NCBI GenBank assembly: GCA_050633665.1
Contig: JBOEGY010000001.1
Location: 902,929-966,928 of the forward strand
Source of the DNA: JAUIAI01 sp050633665
GTDB lineage: Bacteria; Pseudomonadota; Gammaproteobacteria; Burkholderiales; Burkholderiaceae_E
Direction of reading: 5' to 3'
DNA: 64,000 bases
Shown here piece after piece: positions 1-8,509 of this stretch. The notes beneath the pieces were generated by a model. The model made no database searches and was not told the origin of the DNA. It was given only the letters and a program-made list of their open reading frames with translations. The position numbers were made by a program, and so were the translations under genes. The stretch's first letter is position 1, and each line of letters opens with the position of its first letter.

Positions 1-1
1 G

Positions 2-979
2 CTGGTGAGAGTTCGTCGTTCCGGTGTCTGCCACTCGGATCTGCATATTGGTTCGGGGCACATGGATTTAGGCGAAGAAGGGGTTCTCAGCATGGCGGAG
101 CGGGGCATCAAGTTACCGGTTGCCATGGGTCATGAGATCCTCGGCGAGGTTGTCGCGTTGGGACCAGATGCCGATCCGGAGGCCGCGCCTGTTGGCAAGA
201 CCATGTTGGTGTTTCCGTGGACCGGTTGCGGTGACTGCCTGGCTTGCGAGGAATTACGCGAGAACGATTGCCTGGCACCGCGTTTTATGGGGCTGGTGCA
301 GGATGGCGGCTATGCCACTCATGCACTCGTGCGTCATCCACGGTACCTGGTCGATGTTGAGGGGCTTGATCCGGATACAGTAACGCCACACGCTTGTTCC
401 GGACTCACCGTATACAACGCCCTCAAGAAGGCGGGCCCGCTCAGAGAGGGCGAGTGGCTTGCGGTGATGGGTACCGGTGGGCTTGGCCTGAACGCCATCG
501 CAATTGCCCGAGCCATGGGTTACAAGCAGATATTGGCGGTAGACAATAACGCGGTAAAGCTACAAGCTGCGGTGGAAATGGGGGCTGATAAAACCCTGGA
601 TAGTTCCGCAGCAGACGCCCTTGACCAACTCAAGGCACTGACTGACAACCGTCTGCTCGCCGTGATTGATACGGTCGGCGTACCGGCTACTTCGCGGCTG
701 GCGGTTCACGCCCTGATCAAGACCGGCCGATACGTCTGTGTCGGTCTGCATGGGGGTGACTTTAAGATGCCGTTGCCTTGGTTGCCGCAGAAGGCGCTGA
801 CCGTTTGCGGTTGCCATGTTGGCAGCAGTCTGTTGCTCCGTGAACTGATCGAGCTGGTCAAAACCGGAAAAGTCAAAGAGATTCCGGTTGAGTCACGACC
901 GCTCTCTGCGGTTGCTCAGACGCTCGATGATCTTAAGGCGGGCAATATTACCGGGCGCGTCGTTCTCAACGGCGACTAA
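2..979 (+). CDS. Zinc-dependent alcohol dehydrogenase, 5' partial
   Basis: Medium-chain dehydrogenase that would oxidise an alcohol with NAD(P). The reading frame is open to the window edge, so the start lies upstream and about 20-30 N-terminal residues are missing. Counting from the GTG at 5, catalytic zinc ligands are C9 in GVCHSDLH, H43 in GHE and C131 in HACSGLTVYN. The structural zinc site is C75, C78, C81 and C89. The Rossmann nucleotide loop is GTGGLG at 156-161, followed by an acidic strand end (AVDNN) that favours NAD. The next gene follows on the same strand after about 50 bases, so they may be co-transcribed. The exact alcohol substrate cannot be told from the sequence. Confidence 0.93.
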   Translation: MVRVRRSGVCHSDLHIGSGHMDLGEEGVLSMAERGIKLPVAMGHEILGEVVALGPDADPEAAPVGKTMLVFPWTGCGDCLACEELRENDCLAPRFMGLVQDGGYATHALVRHPRYLVDVEGLDPDTVTPHACSGLTVYNALKKAGPLREGEWLAVMGTGGLGLNAIAIARAMGYKQILAVDNNAVKLQAAVEMGADKTLDSSAADALDQLKALTDNRLLAVIDTVGVPATSRLAVHALIKTGRYVCVGLHGGDFKMPLPWLPQKALTVCGCHVGSSLLLRELIELVKTGKVKEIPVESRPLSAVAQTLDDLKAGNITGRVVLNGD

Positions 980-1030
980 TCCGCATCAGGCCGTTTCAAT
1001 AACAGGGTTTCCTTGAGCAGGGTCTTACCG

Positions 1031-1903
1031 ATGGCAAATTCAACCGGGCCGAGTATCAGGTCGCGCAGGAGTTTTATTTTCACGCCTGGCCTGAAACCGG
1101 AAATGTTCCCCAAGGCGTTGGCCAGCGGGACCGATATCGTCTGTGTCGAACTGGAAGACGGGATCGCACCGCATGACAAAGCTGCGGCCCGTGAGAGCGC
1201 TCTGGCCTTGTTCGCTAAGCCGCAGGCTGATGATGGGGTTGAACGAATCGTCCGTATCAACTGCCTGCGGGATGCATTTGGCCTGGCTGATGTGCAGGCG
1301 GTTCTGGCAACCGATACACCGCCGCCGGCGTTGATGTTGCCCAAGGTCAGGACGCCTGACGAGGTTATCTGGCTAGACGAACTGTTGACTGAACGCGGCC
1401 ATGCGTGTCGCCTGCATGTCATCATCGAAACAAACGCCGGTCTTGAAGCGGCGTTCGAGATTGCCCGGTCCAGCAAACGTATTGATGCCTTGTTTTTCGG
1501 TGGCGTTGATATGGCAGCAGAGCTACGCTGCAAGAATCAGTGGGAGTCTTTGCTCTATGCCCGGTCCCGGGTTGTACATGCGGCGGCCAATGCCGGTATC
1601 GATGTCATTGATGTACCGTTTCTTGATCTGCAGGACTCTGAAGGGATGGCGCGCGAGGCGGAGCTGGCGCGCGATCTCGGATTCAGCGGGAAGGGGTCGA
1701 TTCACCCGCGCCAGATCGAGATCCTGAATCGGGTATTTACCCCGTCTGATGCCGAGATTGAACACGCCCATAAACTCCTTGAAGCGTTCGAGTTGGCGGG
1801 AACAGGGCTGGTTGTCGTGGATGGCAAGCTGATCGAAAAACCGGTGCTTCGAGAAATGCAGCGTATTGTGGCCATAGCCGGCACGATCCGCGAGAACCGT
1901 TAG
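1031..1903 (+). CDS. HpcH/HpaI aldolase / CitE-like CoA-ester lyase
   Basis: Member of the citrate lyase beta-subunit-like family, Mg-dependent TIM-barrel enzymes that cleave or form malyl-CoA, citramalyl-CoA and related thioesters. Diagnostic segments are RRSFIFTPG near residues 12-20, ELEDG at 40-44, the substrate arginine in VRIN (R75), LPKV (K105), the metal-binding IIET (E133) and FGGVD (D160), and a KGSIHP segment near residue 220. Length is 290 aa, usual for stand-alone CitE-like proteins. I chose the ATG at 1031 because AGCAGGG lies upstream of it; a TTG at 1013 is in frame but has no clear ribosome site. No citrate lyase alpha or gamma subunit is nearby, so a true citrate lyase role is unlikely. 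Confidence 0.9.
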   Translation: MANSTGPSIRSRRSFIFTPGLKPEMFPKALASGTDIVCVELEDGIAPHDKAAARESALALFAKPQADDGVERIVRINCLRDAFGLADVQAVLATDTPPPALMLPKVRTPDEVIWLDELLTERGHACRLHVIIETNAGLEAAFEIARSSKRIDALFFGGVDMAAELRCKNQWESLLYARSRVVHAAANAGIDVIDVPFLDLQDSEGMAREAELARDLGFSGKGSIHPRQIEILNRVFTPSDAEIEHAHKLLEAFELAGTGLVVVDGKLIEKPVLREMQRIVAIAGTIRENR

Positions 1904-1917
1904 GCTAGTCAGGAGAG

Positions 1918-2616
1918 CTAGGCCGGATCGGGCACCTGCTTGTCTCGGAACTGCCGAACCTGATTGGCCAGCTCGATCAGTTCCTGATCGTGAACGGACA
2001 GGCTGCTCAGCTTATCGACCAGGTTAAACAGGTATTCCCGACAAGTACCCAGATGGCCTTCCGCCAACGCGATGGCTTCGATGATGGTCGGTTGCGGGAG
2101 CGGGCCGGCATACCGCTCATGCTGTTTGTTGGCTAACAGACACAGACATGGCTTTTCTTCCCCGTTGATCAGCGCGGTGCGGACCCGCGGCAAATAGGCG
2201 CCACTGACCATTTCGCGGCGCCATAGCATCAGGGTTTCATGGTCGCGAAGATCATTGTCAATCCGAAAGGCCACACCAGAGCACTGGCTAGCGGTATCGG
2301 CATCGTCCAGCGCCAGCCAGAGCCCCTGCCGTTCAGGGCTGCCGCGGCCACTCGGCGCCCACAGGCAGAACTTCCTGGCATGACCGGGAAGCAGGGCAAC
2401 CGCCTGATCGACGAATTCGAACGTCGGGCTCCAGATAAGCGAGCCATAGCCGAAGACCCATAGTTCATCATGCTGTTCGAACGCTTCGAGCGTCTGAGCC
2501 CGAGTTTTGTCAAAGGCCTCATCGCTCAGCAGAATATGTGGCTGACCTTCGCTGATTTCCTGTTTCAGTCGTTGTCTTATGCGGTCATGGACCACATCGT
2601 CGCGGGTGATGCCCAT
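1918..2616 (-). CDS. chaC: ChaC-like glutathione-specific gamma-glutamylcyclotransferase
   Basis: Cytoplasmic enzyme predicted to cleave glutathione to 5-oxoproline and Cys-Gly. The family signature FGYGSLIW is at residues 55-62 (YGSL 57-60, the substrate-binding loop). It is followed by an RKFCLW strand, the GLWLALD segment and LWRREM at 131-136, whose Glu is the likely catalytic acid. With the ATG at 2616 the protein is 232 aa, almost the size of E. coli ChaC. AAGAGA sits just upstream. An in-frame GTG at 2691 would add 25 residues without a recognisable family segment. The gene converges on the CitE-like gene with only 14 bases between stops. Confidence 0.9.
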   Translation of the reverse strand: MGITRDDVVHDRIRQRLKQEISEGQPHILLSDEAFDKTRAQTLEAFEQHDELWVFGYGSLIWSPTFEFVDQAVALLPGHARKFCLWAPSGRGSPERQGLWLALDDADTASQCSGVAFRIDNDLRDHETLMLWRREMVSGAYLPRVRTALINGEEKPCLCLLANKQHERYAGPLPQPTIIEAIALAEGHLGTCREYLFNLVDKLSSLSVHDQELIELANQVRQFRDKQVPDPA

Positions 2617-2772
2617 ATTTTCTCTTACCGGTAAAAGGGAGTCTTCCAAGTGGATTATGGTATCCGGACTCTCATAAGCGGCTAATGCCACCTATGTTGG
2701 GCAATCGACCGCCGGTTCGAGCGGGTTCCGCTTCACAAAAAGGGATTCCGGCCATGCACATCGAATAGGCGA

Positions 2773-2789
2773 CTAATCGCCGGTTTATT
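2773..2789. repeat. 17-bp element, near-copy at 9397-9413
   Basis: CTAATCGCCGGTTTATT lies upstream of the export cassette and matches 16 of 17 bases of CTAATCGCCGGCTTATT at 9397-9413, which starts at the stop codon of the last cassette gene. The match does not extend to either side. A pair this similar is expected a few times by chance in 64 kb, so its position at both cassette ends is the only reason to list it. Confidence 0.25.
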
Positions 2790-2855
2790 CAGTCGTTCCG
2801 GTTGGGGCGCTGGTGGCTTAATGATCAAGTGTCTATTCGCCGCGAAGCGCGTCCC

Positions 2856-4337
2856 ATGCCTGTGACAGGTCAAGCCGAAATTCCCCGTACCGCCAGAGTT
2901 GAATCACCCACGAGCGATATCGCGTCGGTGAAGGCTCAGAAGCGACGCGTCAGCAAGACGGACCAAACCGCTCGCACTCTGCGTATCGGTAACGTTCTCG
3001 CGCTGGTTGGCAAGGCAATGTCCCATGCTGACTTCGCTTCATCGTCGTTCGCGGTGCTGACCGATCTGGCGAAAGCGTTGAAGTGTCAGCGCGTGAGTCT
3101 TGGATTTTTCGGATTGCGGACGCTGCAGGTCTGCGCGATCTCCAACGTGAGTGATTTCGAACGGCGCCAAAGCATTGTTGGGGCAATTGAGGCGGCGATG
3201 GAGGAGGCGGTTGACTCGGGCTCAATCATTGTTTATCCGTTGCCGCGAGCGAAAGCGGACACCCATACGTTTATGCATGCCGCGTTGGCTAAAAACGGTG
3301 GCGGCCCTTCGATATGTACCGTCCCTATAGTGGTCAGAGGTAATACGATTGGCGCGCTAACGTTTGAACGTAGCGAAGGTTTCGACCCGGTGTTTATGGC
3401 GTCGGCCAAAGACGCCGCTTGTTTTCTCGGCCCGGCACTCGAGATGCAATACCGCGCCAGCCGGCCGATAGCAGGGCCGCTGCTGCGTCGGCGCGAACGG
3501 CTCAGGCGCGAGTCGCCCGGCAAAACCCTTTCGACTGCAGAAACCGGCGCCTTAATCGCGGCCGGATTGCTGCTGATCGCGGCGATCTGGCCGGTCACCC
3601 TAGAGGTAACCTCGCCGGCCAGAGTGGAAGGTGCCGGTCAGCGTGTCGTTGCCGCGCCGGTGGATGGATTTATTCAGTCGGTGTTGCACCGGCCCGGTGA
3701 CAGAGTGCTTGCCGGCGAATTATTGGTGGCGATGGATGATTCCGATTTGCGCCAGGCGACTGAGAAATGGCGGGTCGAGACGGAACAACTCGATCGGGAG
3801 TATCGGGACGCACTGAGTCAGGACGACGCGGCCGAGATCGTGGTCGCGAGGTCACGTCTGGATCAGGCAAAAGGGCAATACGGTCTCGCAGTTCGAGAGC
3901 TCGAGCGCAGTCAGTTGGTGGCGCCAATTGACGGCGTTCTTGTCAGTGGCGATTTGCGCGAATCGATTGGCATGCCGGTCAAACGGGGCCAGGAGCTCCT
4001 GAAAGTTGCTCCAGAAGACGCTTATCGAGTTGTCGCCGAGGTTGATGAGCAGGATATTGCCCTGATTCAGACGGGCCAGACCGGGCGTGTCATTTTTTCC
4101 GCTTTATCGGATCAGGACCTGCCGGTCAAAGTCACCCGAATCTCTCCGGTAGCCCGGGTTCTAGATCATCGCAACATGTTCGAGGTTGATGGCGAGATAC
4201 AGGCTTCTGATGTGCCGCTGTATCACGGTCTAACCGGCCGGGCCCGGCTGGAAATCGACAGCCGGCCGCTGGGCCAAATTGTCTGGCTTCGGATTAGGCA
4301 GCGAATCCAGAAACTGACCTGGCGGTTGATCGGATGA
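2856..4337 (+). CDS. GAF-domain HlyD-like membrane adaptor
   Basis: Predicted inner-membrane adaptor with a cytoplasmic sensory domain. From the ATG at 2856 (493 aa), residues about 45-200 look like a GAF domain (SLGFFGLRTLQV, TVPIVVRGNTIGALTFER). A basic stretch and a single membrane helix follow near 230-248 (GALIAAGLLLIAAIW). The periplasmic part has a split lipoyl hairpin (VVAAPVDGFIQSVL and LVAPIDGVLVSG) around a short coiled coil, then HlyD-type beta-barrel segments. The start is uncertain: TTG 2802 and GTG 2829 are in frame, and none has a strong ribosome site. The next gene begins 4 bases after the stop. The substrate is unknown, and no RND pump or TolC gene lies nearby. Confidence 0.85.
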   Translation: MPVTGQAEIPRTARVESPTSDIASVKAQKRRVSKTDQTARTLRIGNVLALVGKAMSHADFASSSFAVLTDLAKALKCQRVSLGFFGLRTLQVCAISNVSDFERRQSIVGAIEAAMEEAVDSGSIIVYPLPRAKADTHTFMHAALAKNGGGPSICTVPIVVRGNTIGALTFERSEGFDPVFMASAKDAACFLGPALEMQYRASRPIAGPLLRRRERLRRESPGKTLSTAETGALIAAGLLLIAAIWPVTLEVTSPARVEGAGQRVVAAPVDGFIQSVLHRPGDRVLAGELLVAMDDSDLRQATEKWRVETEQLDREYRDALSQDDAAEIVVARSRLDQAKGQYGLAVRELERSQLVAPIDGVLVSGDLRESIGMPVKRGQELLKVAPEDAYRVVAEVDEQDIALIQTGQTGRVIFSALSDQDLPVKVTRISPVARVLDHRNMFEVDGEIQASDVPLYHGLTGRARLEIDSRPLGQIVWLRIRQRIQKLTWRLIG

Positions 4338-4341
4338 GCCC

Positions 4342-6495
4342 GTGCTTCTAGACGAACAAGAGCCATTGCTTTCCCCCGACTGGTATCGGGTAGCTTATTT
4401 GCGTCCGCGTTTGCGCAATGGAATAAAAGTCTCGCAACATCGGCTGCGGGGGGAGTGCTGGTATGTGATCGCCGACCCGGTATCGGGTCGCCATTACCGG
4501 TTTAACGCGCAAGCGTATTCGCTGATCTCGCTACTAAATGGGGATGCCACCATTGATGAAGTCTGGTCAGGAATTCTGGCGACAGACGGCGATGACGCAC
4601 CAACTCAGGCCGAAGTCATGCGTACGCTTTCCCAGGCTTTTGGGGCAAACCTTTTCGTCGGTAACCTTGAAGTTGATGCTGAGACAATTGTCGGTGCTCA
4701 GCGCAAGCAAACAACTAAACGACGTCTCTCCCGCTTGAATCCGCTGGCGATTCGGATCCCGCTGTGGGACCCGGATCGTTTCCTGACCGCTCACTTGAGC
4801 AAGATTTCCTGGCTGATGACGTATCTGTCGCAGTCGCTGATTCTGCTGGCGATTGGCGCTTCGGCGATTTTGCTGGCCATGAATGCCGAGGCGTTTTCTG
4901 ACTTTGCTGTTGCTCATCTGGGCAATGGCTCTACCTTGCTGATGCTTTGGCTGGTCTTTCCTGTGGTCAAGGGATTGCACGAACTGGCCCATGCTTTTAC
5001 GGTGAAATCGCTAGGCGGAGAAGTGCACGAGATAGGCATTACGCTGTTGATGTTGACGCCGATGCCTTACGTAGACGCCTCTGCTTCGACCGCGTTGCCG
5101 CGCAAACAGGACCGTATCAAAGTGGCGGCTGCCGGGATCGTGATGGAGGCTTTCATCGCGAGTATTGCCATACCGTTGTGGTTGCTCCTGGAGCCGGGCT
5201 TGCTGAGGGAGCTGACGTTTGTCGTGGTATTTGCCGGAGTGATTTCCACGTTGTTGATCAACGGCAATCCGTTGCTTCGATTTGATGGGTATTACGTCTT
5301 CTGCGACTGGATCGAGGCACCGAATCTCAGCTCTCGGAGTCAACTGTACTGGCAGTCACTGATTAAACGAACCCTGTTCCGGGTTCATCAGGCCCGGTTC
5401 GGGAATGTGCTGCCCGGAGAAACCGGCTGGCTGCTGGCCTATGCGCCGCTCTCTTGGCTTTACCGGGTTTTTCTGATCCTGATGTTGTGTCAGATGCTGA
5501 CGCAATGGAGCAACTGGCTCGGCATGGCCATGTTCTGTTTTGGCGCCTGGTTGTTGGTCGGCAAACCGCTTCGTCTCGGACTGGGCTGGTTGTTGAATTC
5601 TGCTGAACTACATGGCCGGCGACTTCGAGCGCAACTGAGTTGCACGCTGGTCGTGATGTTCGGCGGGCTCATACTCGGGACGCTGCCGGTTCCGGACAGA
5701 ACCTATGCAGCAGCGATTGTATGGCTTCCTGAGAATGCGATTGTCAGGTTGCAGGCCGAAGGGCAGGTACAGGAGGTTCTGGCGCAAGATAAACAGTGGG
5801 TTCAGGCCGGGGAGCCGATCGCGCTGCTAGCAAACGATCGGCTCCGGACAGAATTGGCTGGTCTTGAGGCCGAGGTTGAAACGCAGAAGATCGAGCTGGC
5901 GCGCCAGTTCAAACAAGATGCCAAGGCCACGATCAGTGCCAAACAAAAATTCCAGGCCATGCTGGCGACCCGCGATGTCTTGCAACGACGGGTGGATGGC
6001 CTGACGGTACGCGCCGGCACTGACGGGTATCTGGCCATTGACCCCGGTCACCTGTCGCCGGGCCAGTACCTGTCGCAAGGAACAGTCGTTGCCCAGGTGA
6101 TGCCGGAAGGGCCTGCAACCGTCCGGGCGCTGGTCGGCAATGACGACATAGCATTGGTTCGCAAGCATACGGAAACGGTTTCTGTGACCAGTCTGGCCGT
6201 CGGCGGGGCCGATCGGCAGGCCCGAATTACGCGGGTAACGCCCCTTGCAAGCCGCCAATTGCCAAGCGCCGCTCTGGCCATGGATGCCGGCGGCCCGATT
6301 GAGATTGACCACGAACAGTCCGGCGGTTTGCAGGCCAGACAGGCGCGCTTTGCTTTCGACCTGACGCTGACTTCGACCGACAGTCTGCCAGTCGGTTCAA
6401 GGGCTATGGCGGTCTTTGATCACGGCTCTACAACGCTGGGTAGCCATATCGGGCGTGTCGTGCGCGAGTCATTTCTGAGGCATTTTTCGACATGA
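4342..6495 (+). CDS. PqqD-like / M50 metalloprotease / HlyD-like fusion
   Basis: Large membrane protein of 717 aa with three parts. Residues about 28-115 resemble the PqqD-like winged-helix domain that binds peptides in RiPP pathways (WYVIADPVSGRHYRFN followed by helices). The middle is a multi-helix M50 (site-2 protease type) domain with the zinc motif HELAH at 213-217 and a second motif NPLLRFDGYY from 309, whose D315 is the expected third zinc ligand. From about 485 a lipoyl-like half, a coiled coil and a second half (VRAGTDGYLAIDPG) form a HlyD-like periplasmic module. It starts at GTG 4342, because the ATG at 4334 runs into a stop. It ends in an ATGA overlap with the SecA-like gene. A role in recognising, cutting or passing an exported protein is inference. 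Confidence 0.85.
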   Translation: MLLDEQEPLLSPDWYRVAYLRPRLRNGIKVSQHRLRGECWYVIADPVSGRHYRFNAQAYSLISLLNGDATIDEVWSGILATDGDDAPTQAEVMRTLSQAFGANLFVGNLEVDAETIVGAQRKQTTKRRLSRLNPLAIRIPLWDPDRFLTAHLSKISWLMTYLSQSLILLAIGASAILLAMNAEAFSDFAVAHLGNGSTLLMLWLVFPVVKGLHELAHAFTVKSLGGEVHEIGITLLMLTPMPYVDASASTALPRKQDRIKVAAAGIVMEAFIASIAIPLWLLLEPGLLRELTFVVVFAGVISTLLINGNPLLRFDGYYVFCDWIEAPNLSSRSQLYWQSLIKRTLFRVHQARFGNVLPGETGWLLAYAPLSWLYRVFLILMLCQMLTQWSNWLGMAMFCFGAWLLVGKPLRLGLGWLLNSAELHGRRLRAQLSCTLVVMFGGLILGTLPVPDRTYAAAIVWLPENAIVRLQAEGQVQEVLAQDKQWVQAGEPIALLANDRLRTELAGLEAEVETQKIELARQFKQDAKATISAKQKFQAMLATRDVLQRRVDGLTVRAGTDGYLAIDPGHLSPGQYLSQGTVVAQVMPEGPATVRALVGNDDIALVRKHTETVSVTSLAVGGADRQARITRVTPLASRQLPSAALAMDAGGPIEIDHEQSGGLQARQARFAFDLTLTSTDSLPVGSRAMAVFDHGSTTLGSHIGRVVRESFLRHFST

Positions 6496-8495
6496 CCTCA
6501 ATCAACCTGCCCACGAACGATCTTGCATTTGGCAACTATCCGCAACGGCTGCTCTCGCCGTTGGGTTCGGGGCTAAGAGGACGCTGGCGCACGCGCCTGA
6601 GCAATACGAGGCAGTTTGCGAGTATCCCGCCGGTTGCGTTGAAATACATGCACCGTGCTGAGCGCCAGGCCAGGCAATTGCCGCTGGACGCGTTGATTGC
6701 GACTGCGCGCCGGCTGGGATTGCAGCTGCGGGCAAACGGACTGAGCCATGCGACCGCCGGCGCCGCAATAGCCTGTGTCGCGCAAATCCTGACGCGCACG
6801 CTAAAGCAGCAACCGTATGAGACTCAACTGAACGCCGCCTGGCAGATGCTGCAGGGCAACCTGGTTGAGATGCAGACCGGGGAGGGTAAAACACTGGCCG
6901 CGGCGCTGGCTGCGGCAACCGCGGGCCTAGCGGGCTCGACGGTCTACGTCCTGACCGCCAACGACTATCTGGTCAGGCGTGATCACGATTCGCTTGCTGA
7001 GTTCTTCGCCGTGCTGGGATTGTCAACTGGCTGGGTGACAAGTGAGTCCTGTGCCGACGACCGCTATCAGAACTGGCGCCGGCAGATAGTCTTTAGCAGC
7101 GCCCGGGAGTTGGCGTTTGACTATCTGCGAGATCATGTCCGTCTCGCGGGTGAGCGCGACCCGGTGCTGGCACGCGCCCGCGCACTTGAACGCGAGTCAA
7201 TCATGCCAGGGAAGGTCGGTCCAATCGCTGATGCGGCATTGGTACCCGGACTGTGTTTTTGCATCGTTGATGAAGCCGATAGCCTGCTGCTTGACGAAGC
7301 GGTCATGCCATTGATTATCGCCAGTCCGGTTGCCCGGGAGCAAGGCGATGAATATGCCAGGGCTTACAAGATCGCCAGTGAACTAATCGAAAGCGAGCAT
7401 TTCCGCGCGATAAAACCTGCGCGGCGGGCCGTGCTTACCGAGTCAGGCAAGAGACAGGTACGACTGAAGCTCCAGGCCGAAAGCGGTGCGCTGGCTGTTG
7501 AGCGCCAGGCATTTGAATGGGTGCAGACTGCACTCGCTGCGCAGCATCTATATGGCGTTGACCGGGAGTATGCCGTCGTAGGTGATCAGATTGCTTTGAT
7601 TGACGAGCTTACCGGTCGTTTGGCTCACGGTCGTCAGTGGCAGGGCGTGCTGCACCAGATGGTGGAGTTAAAGGAAGGGTTGACACCTTCCTTGCCCTCG
7701 CGGGTGACGGCTCAAATAACTTATCAGTCGCTGTTTCCCAGAGTCATTCATTTGTGCGGTATGAGTGGCACACTCAGGGATGATCGCCGGGAGTTGCAAG
7801 CCTTGTACGGACGTCCGGTTGTTCGGATTCCGTTGCGTCGTGCTGATTGCCGGCGTCGCGAAGGAATGCGGATTCTGCCCAGTCAGGCTGTGAAATGGCA
7901 GGCGGTGATCTACGCGGTTAAAGCCCGGCAGGATGCCGGTCGCCCGGTTCTGGTGGGTACTGACAGCGTTGCGGATTCTGCCCATCTATCTGGCTTACTA
8001 GACGCCGCCGGTGTTCGACATCAGGTATTGAACGCCACCCAATCGGCAGCGGAGGCAGCGTGTCTTGCCCGGGCTGGTCGCAGCGGGGTCGTAACGGTGA
8101 CAACCAATATTGCGGGCCGCGGTACCGATATCCGGCTCACCGAAGCCGCTCGGCGAGCCGGCGGGCTTCATGTGATCGCCACCATGTGTAACCGTTCACG
8201 ACGAGTTGATCGGCAATTGGTCGGGCGGGCTGCTCGACAAGGTGATCCGGGCAGTTTTGAGGTGATCGTGTCCTGTGACGACAAGCTCATTACCCGGGTC
8301 TGGCCGCTAGCGATGCAGTCCGTTTTCCGAAGACTCTGCCAGTGGCACAGCTGTGTGCCTCAATGGTTGCTTGAACTTCCGTTCACGATTGCTCAGCGTC
8401 TCGAAGAACGTCGGGATCGGATCATTCGTCACGCGTTGCGAGACGCAAACAAGGCCCGGCAAAGTCAGTTTAGTTTTGCCGGTCGTTCTGAATAA
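6492..8495 (+). CDS. Short SecA-like translocase ATPase
   Basis: A 667-aa relative of the SecA motor. It retains Walker A MQTGEGKT (127-134), Walker B VDEADSLLLDEA (259-270), the SecA-type segment DELTGRLAHGRQW (371-383), GMSGT (423-427), TNIAGRGTDIRL (538-549) and the arginine-finger motif GRAARQGDPGSF (578-589). Both nucleotide-binding folds and the peptide-crosslinking region are therefore present. The protein ends about 80 residues after the last motif, so the helical scaffold/wing and the zinc-binding tail of housekeeping SecA (about 900 aa) are missing. It is thus not the general SecA. It overlaps the M50 gene by ATGA and is followed by an adaptor gene, suggesting a specialised export ATPase. 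Confidence 0.9.
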   Translation: MTSINLPTNDLAFGNYPQRLLSPLGSGLRGRWRTRLSNTRQFASIPPVALKYMHRAERQARQLPLDALIATARRLGLQLRANGLSHATAGAAIACVAQILTRTLKQQPYETQLNAAWQMLQGNLVEMQTGEGKTLAAALAAATAGLAGSTVYVLTANDYLVRRDHDSLAEFFAVLGLSTGWVTSESCADDRYQNWRRQIVFSSARELAFDYLRDHVRLAGERDPVLARARALERESIMPGKVGPIADAALVPGLCFCIVDEADSLLLDEAVMPLIIASPVAREQGDEYARAYKIASELIESEHFRAIKPARRAVLTESGKRQVRLKLQAESGALAVERQAFEWVQTALAAQHLYGVDREYAVVGDQIALIDELTGRLAHGRQWQGVLHQMVELKEGLTPSLPSRVTAQITYQSLFPRVIHLCGMSGTLRDDRRELQALYGRPVVRIPLRRADCRRREGMRILPSQAVKWQAVIYAVKARQDAGRPVLVGTDSVADSAHLSGLLDAAGVRHQVLNATQSAAEAACLARAGRSGVVTVTTNIAGRGTDIRLTEAARRAGGLHVIATMCNRSRRVDRQLVGRAARQGDPGSFEVIVSCDDKLITRVWPLAMQSVFRRLCQWHSCVPQWLLELPFTIAQRLEERRDRIIRHALRDANKARQSQFSFAGRSE

Positions 8496-8509
8496 ACGTT
8501 GGCTACTTC

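Noticed and set aside
976..1533. 185-aa minus-strand frame over the CitE-like gene
   Set aside because: Shadow frame, low-complexity Ser/Arg, no homology signal visible.
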